64,000 nucleotides of DNA. It comes from Pycnococcus provasolii (lineage: Eukaryota > Chlorophyta > Pseudoscourfieldiophyceae > Pseudoscourfieldiales). The stretch's first letter is position 1. Every line of letters begins with the position of its first letter. This document shows positions 31,215-39,500 of the stretch, in pieces. The position numbers and the translations under genes were made by a program. The stretch is taken from assembly GCA_049487715.1 (NCBI GenBank), contig CP150551.1:496001-560000 (forward strand), in the 5' to 3' direction. The notes beneath the pieces were generated by a model. It had not been told where the DNA came from. It worked only from the letters and a program-made list of their open reading frames with translations, and made no database searches.

Positions 31215-32264
31215 TTACAGCGAGGAACGCAGGCGTTCATCCACAAAGTCGATAGCGACGTCGCGAAGTGCACGCAGGTTGGGTTCACTCATGGTCGCAA
31301 GTTGATTTTCGTCCCATGCTTCTTGTGTGATGTCTTCATTTTGTCTTCGGCGCAGTTCGTCATCCAGGCAACGTACGAGCGCAAGTGGCGTAGTCCACAC
31401 CTGCTGCTCTTCGGAGTTGGAGTCGTCAACCGTCTCCTCGTTCGGTGGTTCAAAGGCGGAAGCGAGCGTGTCTTTCCAGAGTTCCTGTGGAACACTGTCA
31501 ACAACATACGCGGCAATACGCTCGGACATGCCCGGTTGCGCGGCGCGCTCACCGTCGACGCGTCCTAGAATGGTGGCAATCGCGCTCTTTTTCGTCTGTC
31601 CCATCTGCTCGAGCAGGTGGTCTGTGCGTAGTGCGAGAGACGTTTGCTGCGCGCTCGTGAGTGCCGTGTCTGGTAAGATGGCGTCAAATGCCGCAGACGC
31701 GTCGAGGTCATCCCCCACCGCGGCATTTTCGCGCTCCAGAATGCACGTTTGTATAACGGACGAGATGTGACGTCTCCTGGTGGAGTCGTTCGTCATGTCG
31801 TGCTGTTTGTCGCAGTACGTTAAAAATGCCATAGACGTCGCACGTTCGGAATCCTGTCGTACTGCTGCAGCCACGGCACTGTTGTGATCCGACTCCGACT
31901 CTGACTTTGTCGAGAGGATCAGCAGGGAGTCGAGGAGCTGAGCGTGAGCGTTGGATGAAGACTCCTCTGAAGACTCCCTGGAGTCACTTGTTGTTGATGC
32001 GTCGTCACTTGCCGCGCGGCACAGCATCAAAGGCGCCCGAAAGAAGGAGGCGAAGCATTGAGGATGACGAAAGGACGATGGATGACAAGGACGACGATGT
32101 TGACGACGACCAAGACGTTGCCGACCAAGACAAGACCGTGACTGGTGCCAAGACGGTGGAACCGAAATCGAGCACGACATCGAGCGAGAGAAACCACCAC
32201 CACTCCGATGGATCCCTCCAGTGAGTCCACCACACCACCCTCCAGTGGACAAGTGAGCGAGCAT
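31215..32264 (-). CDS. Uncharacterised 349-aa protein, plastid- or mitochondrion-like N-terminus
   Basis: ATG at 32264. The first ~85 residues are rich in Ser, Arg and Gly with almost no acid, like an organelle targeting peptide. The mature part is acidic and helical: LLDSLLILSTKSE, AFLTYCDKQHD, HISSVIQTCILERE, ALRTDHLLEQMGQTKKSAIA and a C-terminal ALRDVAIDFVDERL. No family recognised. A TGTAA on the coding strand follows the stop near 31178, where this gene converges on the giant gene. Confidence 0.62.
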   Translation of the reverse strand: MLAHLSTGGWCGGLTGGIHRSGGGFSRSMSCSISVPPSWHQSRSCLGRQRLGRRQHRRPCHPSSFRHPQCFASFFRAPLMLCRAASDDASTTSDSRESSEESSSNAHAQLLDSLLILSTKSESESDHNSAVAAAVRQDSERATSMAFLTYCDKQHDMTNDSTRRRHISSVIQTCILERENAAVGDDLDASAAFDAILPDTALTSAQQTSLALRTDHLLEQMGQTKKSAIATILGRVDGERAAQPGMSERIAAYVVDSVPQELWKDTLASAFEPPNEETVDDSNSEEQQVWTTPLALVRCLDDELRRRQNEDITQEAWDENQLATMSEPNLRALRDVAIDFVDERLRSSL

Positions 32265-33769
32265 AAGTGGTGAAAAGTGATGCGTACTTTATATAAAACA
32301 CGTTGAAAACAAACAAACGTGTACACGTTAAAAGGTCTGTTCGTGGAACAAGAAAGCAATACCAAATAGACTCCTTTCAGAGGTTCAGCTTCAGGCAGTC
32401 AGGCAGTCAGGGGGGAACCAGAACCAGGTCGGAACAACTGGTCGGAACGAACAAGAAACCTTCTTCGGGTTTTGCCCTTGCGATAGAGAACTTGATATTT
32501 TAAAGCCCCCCGGCCCCCGCAATTGAAAAGCGAACCACCCCGGCCCCCCCGCTCCCCGGGAATTTTCCCTGTCCTCCCCGACCAAACATAACCAGAGTTA
32601 CTCTCCCTCCCCATTCACATTCCCATCCTGGATTTCTATGGCGCCGTCGTCGCGCACCTCGTGCTGCTGTGTGCCCTGGATGCGCTTTCAGCTGCTGCGA
32701 GCTGCTGAAACCTCACATGTACTTGGTGTCGTACCCGTTTTGCGCCACCACCTCGGCTAGAACTTTTTCAAGATGCAGTACTTAGTTGTTCATGCCCCAC
32801 CATCCTTTTTCCGGCACTTCCTTTCCACTACGCGCGTAGAGTAGGCCCACTTTGCGAGTCGCGCGCGTGTCGCGTAGTCGCGCGAAGGGAGCACGGGCGG
32901 TGTCATGGCGTAGCAATACTCCTACCTGACCGAACGAGCCCGAGATGCTCAGCATTGAGCTCCATTGGCGCCGCGCATGCCCCATTGCGCGTGCTGAAGG
33001 GCGCTGCGGATGGCGCCATGTTGGGCGTCTCGGAGAGTCGGAGGGAGCCTCGGGGATCGAATAACTGGAAAAACTAGTGGTGCAAACTAATAATTCAGGG
33101 GAATATAACTGCTGTTTAGGTCGGGGGCCGGGGTGGTTCGCTTTTCAATTGCGGGGGGCTTTACCGTAGAATAATAGTCTAGGCGAGTTGTTGTTGTTCC
33201 CTTTCAATCTTTCCTTCGAATCCCTTTCTCCCTTTCCCTTCCAGGCTTCAGCCCTTGATTGGACGTTGCCGACGACGTTTTTGAGTTTTTGGTTTCGCCG
33301 TGTTGTTTTTGACGTGTGTGTGCTCGACAACGACAGACATTTGACGATTCCAAGTTCCAACGGGTATTTGCCCACCGCGCACACCACACCACCAAGGTTT
33401 TAGTCTAAGGAAGCCTACACCCCCACCGCGAAGAAGCACTTCCTCTACTTTCTCTACGATAGTCTGCACTATCGTAACCTGTCTGCACTAAACTTTACCT
33501 ATTTGGTAACTTACCGCTTGTATTCCCCTCTGTCTGCCAACGGTAAACGCGGGATGCTGGCAGCAGGTGCTGGCAGCTATCATCTGGGTCAACCCTCTCT
33601 TCCCTCTTCTTCGTGAGCTTTCCTCGTTATCACGTGGTCCATCACGTGGTCGGTCCATCTCATCTTTGACGAGTTAGTTTCCCGTTCATTAGGACTACCG
33701 TATTATTGGACCTCCCTTGTCGTCAAAGCCCTCTCCATAAATTCTCTACTCTCTCTCCCTCGAGAGGCA
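32265..33769. other. Intergenic region with a candidate short inverted-repeat element
   Basis: 1.5 kb without a supported gene. It contains the inverted repeats listed at 32501-33163 and a CTACGATAGTCT motif at 33454. The 60-80 residue reading frames here look random. Confidence 0.5.
32501..33163. mobile_element. Candidate MITE-like element bounded by ~42-bp inverted repeats
   Basis: The left arm (32501-32549) and right arm (33122-33163) are inverted copies, sharing GCAATTGAAAAGCGAACCAC and both starting TAAAGCCCCCC at the outer edge. The left arm has a 7-base extra GGCCCCC. About 570 bases of non-coding sequence lie between. I could not identify a target-site duplication, so a non-autonomous transposon is an inference. 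Confidence 0.45.
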
Positions 33770-34852
33770 ATGGCGCCCCCCCCTGGCGTGCCCTCTCTTG
33801 GTCTTGGGCTCGGAGGTTCGCTGAAAGTACCGAAGAATGACGAAGCACGCGATGATGACGAGAAGAACGCCTCTGGCCCTGGGACTGTCGAAGAATCGCA
33901 ACGAGCTGCACCGTCGTCACGCAGAGAGACAACAACACAGCACGACGACGACGACGACGACCACGACGAACCTGCGGAAACGGCGCCGAAACCTTCTCTG
34001 TCGTTGGGATCTGACTCTTCAGACGACGACTCGTCCGACTTAGACGACGTTGCGCTCTGCGAACCGTCAACACGCACTTCGAATCAAAGGAAACCCGCAC
34101 TACCCGCATTGCAAGGTGCAGGACCAGGACTTTCCCTGCGAATGCCAACTTCAACAACAGAACCAGAGACACGGCCAGTGTCGACAGCAGCTCCTACACC
34201 TGCACTCGCCGTGCCGAGAACACAGGCGGAAGAACCAAACGCCAAGACAGCACAGCAGCAAACGGTCTACGTCGACCTCCTCTCGAACGGCTTGCCCGCA
34301 CTCACAGTGCCTGGTGGCTCAGCTGGCAATGACGCCATACTAGAGCACGTACGCACGTACTGCGAGGCCAACCTAGGAGTACGCGGCGACGACGTCGAGC
34401 TCTTCGACGTCAACCCAGTCAGCGGAAATCAAGCCACAACGCCTGGTGGAGCAAGGCACGTCGCGCTTCGCGTGAGACGCTCCGACTTCTCCCTCACCGC
34501 GCTCGAGTACCTGCTCGCGGAAAAACGCTCGCTGGCTGACAACCTCGCCAAGGTTTCTGGCGCGCTCGCAAGCCTGCAGACTTCCGTGAAGGAGCAGTTT
34601 GAGGCGGCAGCTGACGCGCGAGCGGGTGCCAAGTCGCACGAGAGTGCGAGCCAGAGATGGCGAACGCGTGCGGAGGAACTCGAGCGCGAGAACGCGACAT
34701 TACGCGAGCAGCTGCGAAGGAGCGACGCGCTCAGAGCGCAGGGCCATCAAAGCTTGGAGGCGCTGCGTGCAGAGTTCGAGGCGCTGACACGCGACCTTGC
34801 AAACGAGACGAGTTGGACGGGTGCGGCATCCATGCCAGGAGCGAGGAGATGA
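33770..34852 (+). CDS. Uncharacterised 360-aa protein with a C-terminal coiled coil
   Basis: ATG at 33770, preceded by CT-rich leader sequence. Residues 1-165 are low complexity, with an Asp run (~64) and two GLxLG/GLSLR patches. Residues ~165-250 look like a small alpha/beta domain (YVDLLSNGLPALTVPG..., VALRVRRSDFSLTALEYLL). Residues ~250-345 are a coiled coil (LERENATLREQLRRSDAL). Cytoskeletal or ciliary proteins have such layouts, but no family is recognised. Confidence 0.62.
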   Translation: MAPPPGVPSLGLGLGGSLKVPKNDEARDDDEKNASGPGTVEESQRAAPSSRRETTTQHDDDDDDHDEPAETAPKPSLSLGSDSSDDDSSDLDDVALCEPSTRTSNQRKPALPALQGAGPGLSLRMPTSTTEPETRPVSTAAPTPALAVPRTQAEEPNAKTAQQQTVYVDLLSNGLPALTVPGGSAGNDAILEHVRTYCEANLGVRGDDVELFDVNPVSGNQATTPGGARHVALRVRRSDFSLTALEYLLAEKRSLADNLAKVSGALASLQTSVKEQFEAAADARAGAKSHESASQRWRTRAEELERENATLREQLRRSDALRAQGHQSLEALRAEFEALTRDLANETSWTGAASMPGARR

Positions 34853-35025
34853 ACAACGGGAGGGAAAATAAAGTGTTCTGCTACAAACTTGTGTGTATTT
34901 AAAAGCTTCTTCTTCTTCTTCCCTTCTCTTTGTGTGCGCTGCGTTGCGTTGCGTATATTCTGATCCCAAAACATCGAGAGAGAGATGGAGAACAGAAAGG
35001 CTCTTTTTCTCCACTTGCGGTGCCG

Positions 35026-35529
35026 TTATGACGTCACCATCTTCGCCAGCGCTGACCTAAAGTTTGCGTTTGTGATGGCGAGAACAGGCCAGAGCAGCGC
35101 AAGCTGCATGCGCTTTTCCTTGTCGTACGTTGTCTTGTCAATATTCGTCCATATTTTTATGAACGTGAAGACGTACATGATGATCGTGACAGGGTTAAAG
35201 ATGACAGCGAGCGGTCCCGCCTTAGGCTTGACGTAGTTTCTTTTCTTCGGGGTCACCTTGCTTGTGAACGCGTTAGCTTGCCGTCGAGCTGTGCGTGACA
35301 AACGCGACAAGTCCACTGACGCGTGTGAATGTGAATGTCCACAGTGAAGATGACCCGCCCCCAAGAACGCAACCACAGAAGGACGTGAAGAACGTGATCT
35401 TGATGAGGAAGGACCACCTATAAGGATGTTGTGTGATGATGCTGATGCACGAGTAATGCGAGTAACATGACGGCTACACAGGGTGCGACGTTCAGCAGAC
35501 ATACGCTGATGCGAGACGGACATGGCCAT
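35026..35529 (-). CDS. Small organelle-targeted membrane protein, 167 aa
   Basis: ATG at 35529. The N-terminal ~85 residues are Ser/Arg/His-rich without acid, as in a transit peptide. The mature domain has two hydrophobic segments (IIMYVFTFIKIW; ALLWPVLAI) around a conserved-looking NIDKTTYDKEKRMQLALL, ending NANFRSALAKM. I recall small cyanobacterial/plastid membrane proteins with a similar KRxQLALLWP core, so a plastid protein of cyanobacterial descent is plausible, but this is not certain. It is divergent from the NDUFA3-like gene across a TAGGGTT-rich promoter. Confidence 0.6.
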   Translation of the reverse strand: MAMSVSHQRMSAERRTLCSRHVTRITRASASSHNILIGGPSSSRSRSSRPSVVAFLGAGHLHCGHSHSHASVDLSRLSRTARRQANAFTSKVTPKKRNYVKPKAGPLAVIFNPVTIIMYVFTFIKIWTNIDKTTYDKEKRMQLALLWPVLAITNANFRSALAKMVTS

Positions 35530-35804
35530 ATATTGTGAGATATCCCCTAGCTACTTGTAGGAGGGTGAGCGGTGGAGAGAAGATTCTTTGGAGAGGTCAG
35601 AGGAGGCAGAGAATCGCCAAGCTAATAAGACTTAGGGTTAGGGTTAGCCAGTTAGGGTTCTGGGTTAGCAGTTAGGGTTTTAGCGGTTAGGGTTAGCGGC
35701 GACTAGGGTTCTGAGGTTCTCCTCCTCCTCGTCTCCTCGAGGGTTTTTGTTTGTTGTTGTTGTTCACCCGACCCACATTATTGTCATTTTCTCAACCTGG
35801 AACG
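35530..35804. promoter_or_regulatory. Divergent promoter rich in TTAGGGTT motifs
   Basis: 35632-35720 carries about seven TTAGGGTT/TAGGGTT motifs separated by short spacers, all in the sense of the NDUFA3-like gene. The spacing is irregular, unlike a telomere tract. Confidence 0.55.
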
Positions 35805-36541
35805 ATGCTGCCCGCCATCGTGCGTCGTTGGATGGCGAACGAACCTGTGGTGGTGTGGAGCTGCGTCATTGGGGGTATAGGTATGTCAGTGCTTGTGTAC
35901 TTTTGTGATTTGGTTTTCTTTGGTTTGGTTTGGTTTGATTTTATGTGTTGGTTTTTTGTTGGCTTTTAAGTGGGGATTACTTGTGGGTTACTTGTGCTCC
36001 CTACTCTTAGACTTTGCCTTACGCCTTCTTTACTTTAAGTTAGCTCGGCGAAGGTGGGAGCAAAAGTGGTGAGGGAAGGGACATTATTATGCAAACGTTG
36101 CGGCGTTGACAGCAGTCTGAGTGCACTTCGTTCCTCGGGGAGGCACACGTACCGCGACACATCGACGCGGTTGAAACCGACGCAAACTCGTCGTGAGAGA
36201 AGAAGATAAGATAAACGGCGGCGTTGCGGCGCGCGTGAGAAAAGGAAAAGGCGCGAACAAAACACTCACACGGACGTGCGACGACGATTTTCTTGCACAG
36301 CTCGTTTGGATGGGTTTTAGGGATGGGTTGGTGGAGCGAGACGAGAGAAGATTGTCCATAAGCAAGAAGAACGGGGAAACTCACAAAAGACCATAAATAA
36401 ATGCACGCACGAACACAAAACACAAACACAGGTGTTATCCTGCCAGTCACACTAAAACCTATCGTTGACCACTTCGAGCAGACGGAGCCGCCAAAGATTG
36501 TGCCTGTGAACAAGGTGATTGAAGCGCTAAAAAATAACTAA
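35805..36541 (+). CDS. NDUFA3/B9-like subunit of mitochondrial complex I, two exons, 61 aa
   Basis: Exon 1 is 35805-35880 and exon 2 is 36432-36541. The 551-base intron starts GTATGT, ends ACACAG, and is phase 1. The joined product starts MLPAIVRRWMANEPVVVWS, crosses the membrane once (VVVWSCVIGGIGVILPV), and ends in a short hydrophilic tail (IVDHFEQTEPPKIVPV). An N-terminal basic patch, EPV, then a single GG-containing membrane span ending ILP is the layout of NDUFA3 (B9), a supernumerary inner-membrane subunit. TGTAA lies 23 bases after the stop. Identification rests on this short pattern. Confidence 0.68.
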
Positions 36542-36563
36542 AGGAACACACATAACTTGATTA

Positions 36564-36568
36564 TGTAA
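36564..36568 (+). terminator. Putative poly(A) signal TGTAA (NDUFA3-like gene)
   Basis: TGTAA 23 bases after the stop at 36541; it supports the predicted second exon. Confidence 0.45.
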
Positions 36569-36742
36569 CTGCTTTCGGTCTCTTTGAAGTATCTTTTTGG
36601 TTGATTACAAAAAACGATTTTTGGCTTAGCTTTATCGTGTTGTTCACCTAATTAACCTCGCCACCGACTTCTTCTCCCAAGAGAGCTTGACGTGTAAAAG
36701 CTTTGATGATGATGATGACGACGACGACGACGACGACGACGT

Positions 36743-37763
36743 TCAGAGCACAGCCTCGACGTCACAGGCATGGCTGGCGCCCATACGAACTGTCGTTCGC
36801 TCCCAGTTGATGTCCGCCACCAAGCGCTCGATGAGCGCATCTCGTGAACGCACCTGCGCGCTCATGTGCCGAGCGTGGCACACGGCACCGAGTGCGGCAG
36901 CACCCAAAAGGCCCGCGGCAAAGAACGCGGCGTCGCGTTTCATCACGATGAGATCCGACTCTGGCGGAGGCAGTGCCTTGACAAACTTATGAAAGTGCGT
37001 TCGGAAGGATGTGGTAGCAGACCGCGTCAGGTCACCAATCTTCGTGGACACGATGGCTGCATTCGTGGTCAGGGTGTCGCCAACGTCGGCAAGCACCACC
37101 TGCAGCTCATCGGCTGCTTTGGAGGTCCACGAGCGTACACCGCTCGCGACGGCGTCCCAGTCAACGTCGAGGAACGACACGGGTGGCATGCAGGTTCCGT
37201 CGTGATCGACGAGAGCTGAAACGGTTGTGTCATACGGCTTCACGTCGTCGTCGATAGGCGGAAGCGCGTACGTGAGCGCGGCATCTGAGAGACTTGGGGA
37301 CGCGCTGGAGGTGTACGAGTGCGTCGAGTTATTGTTGCTTGGTTGCACTTCGAAATTGTCGTCGGTTGCCGTCGTCGCGTGTGATGACGACGAGTCCGAT
37401 GGTGGTGGTGGTGGTGGTGGTTGCTGTGATGATATCGTTGTTGTTGTTGTTGTTGTTGTTTTGAGAGGGGGGAGGGATTTTGTGGTTATATTTTTGTCAG
37501 TGTTGGGTTTTGTTGTTGTTGTTTGCTTTTTAAATAAAGACGTTTCATAAACTTACCTGGTCAGCAGCCACAAGAGCGTCAGGATATTCGTCTGATACCA
37601 GTCCATAGTCTACCACGCTAAGTTCGTCAACCATTTCCCACGACGTGTCGTCGTCCGCGGACAACTCCATGGATGAGTTATCCTCCAAGCTGTCTTGGGT
37701 AAGACGACGCTGGATAATAGGGTCTTGCGTTGTTCCCCTCGCTGCGTTGAAGTGCGACTCCAT
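36743..37763 (-). CDS. Uncharacterised membrane-anchored protein, two exons, ~295 aa
   Basis: Exon 1 is 37557-37763 (ATG at 37763) and exon 2 is 36743-37423. The 133-base intron starts GTAAGT, ends ACAG and is phase 0. Exon 2 alone has no ATG near its start, and exon 1 alone runs into a stop after DQ, so the join is needed. The product is acidic (SWEMVDELSVVDYGL), has a Pro/Ser linker, an amphipathic middle (WTSKAADELQVVLADVGDTL) and one C-terminal hydrophobic segment (AAFFAAGLLGAAALGAV) with a basic flank. It may be tail-anchored. Family unknown. Confidence 0.65.
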
Positions 37764-39500
37764 ATTATGTTTTCTTGCAAGCGCGAATACGAAATGCTGA
37801 CGCGTTGTTTCTTCTCCTTCTCCTTCTCCTACTATTTTTTTTGTAATAATTGATGGACGGAAGACGTCACAGGAATCACAAAAAGAAAACTATCTGCAGT
37901 AATACAACAGTAGTTAGAATAGCCTACTAGAAAGAAGAAAAGAAAGACCAAAGGTCTCCAACCCAATTAAGGTTCAGAAGACAATGATGTGACAAGCTTA
38001 TGATGAATGTGATAGAACCACTTACTGTACTTATTTATGCAATAATGACTATTATTGTGATGGTGAACCGATGGAGAATACGCGTCGGAGAGGGATGCTG
38101 AGGAGAGGGGATGCTGAAGTGGCGCGCGCCAACCAACCCCCGGAGGACCCCCTGAGGTGCCGCGGAGGTTGCCCAGGCAGGCAAATCCTTCGCACTAATC
38201 ACAATCGCACTTTCGGTCAAATGATCAAATCCCTTCCCCCGCAGCCCCTTCCCCAGAAAACAATAGACTACCGTAATAACTACTGGAATTGTGACTGGAC
38301 GCGGGCACGCGGTCCCCCCCTTGGAAAATAAATGCGGCCCTCCGAGGATTAACCCCCCCAACCTCTGACCACGGGCCCCACTGACACGGAAGGGAAGGGA
38401 GCTGGGAGGCCGGTGAGAGGGCACTGGGAAAAGCAGGGGTTGAAGTGGGAGGGAGGGAGATCCAGATGCGGGGCACGGGGGGGGAAGAGCGGGGTTTATT
38501 TTCCGATTGTTTTTTCCAAGCGGGAAAACCTAAACAAGCCTTTCCTTCATGACTAAAAAGTTACATCTATTCCATGGAAGAGGATCCCTTCTTGAACCAG
38601 ATTTGAGATTTCACACAGTACCGGGTAGGTCTGTCGGGCAGGTTTTGGGGGGACAGAACCAGGGGACGAGCTTTTTTTGTGATATTGCTGAGCTCTCAGG
38701 GGATCCCTTCTTGAGCTTGAGCCCCAGGTGGTTATTCCATCATTTTCCATGTGTTTCCTGGGATGGCATTCATCAGGAGACTAGACGAAACTTTGGGATC
38801 CCCTCTTGAACCACGTTCGGGGTTTCCCTCCCCTCCCCCGAGAGTGTCCTCGAAACCCCCGTCTGCTCTGCGTCTGCTTCGCCCTTTTTGCGTCATTTCC
38901 GCATGTCACGACAGAACAGGACAAAATCATATCACAAAGTAGCCATGCCGATTACATCTACAGCAGCCTAGGCTTCGACGACGTCCCATGCTTCTTTCGC
39001 ACTTGGCTCTTTCTTTCTCTTTCTTAGATAATACGATGTTCATGCGCGCCTCGTCCTCGTCGACGACGAACCATCATCATACAGTACAGGTGCATACATG
39101 GGACTAACACACCACTGGTTCGTGTTTTCAATTGCCTCGTCTCATGGAGAATAACCTCGTCGAGTCGAAACTATGTAGGGATAAAAAGGGACACCACTCC
39201 TTCCTTCTTACACTCTGTGTGTGTGCGTGCGTGTGTGCCTGCCACCGTGAGTCACTGTCACTCTCTGTCTCTGTCTTCATAAGAAACAGCACAGACGTTA
39301 GTACGCACCGTCAGTTCAGTCACCTCAGGCATCTCATACTCCACGACGGACGGGTGGTGAGTGACTGCTGGCGTCGCATACAGACGTTGTTGGCGCACGA
39401 CCGACCTCACTTCATATTTCGCACTCACCAGCAGCAGCAGCAGCAGCAGCAGCAGAACTTCAGTGATTGATTGATTCGAAAGAAAAGAAAAACAACAAAC
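37764..39500. other. Intergenic region, no supported gene
   Basis: 1.7 kb. It holds three copies of a GGATCCC(C/T)TCTTGA element near 38582, 38700 and 38798, C- and G-rich blocks, and near its right end a (CAG)n run at 39429-39455 in the likely 5' leader of the Tyr-rich gene. Small frames around 38549-38942 follow these repeats and are not convincing. Confidence 0.45.
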
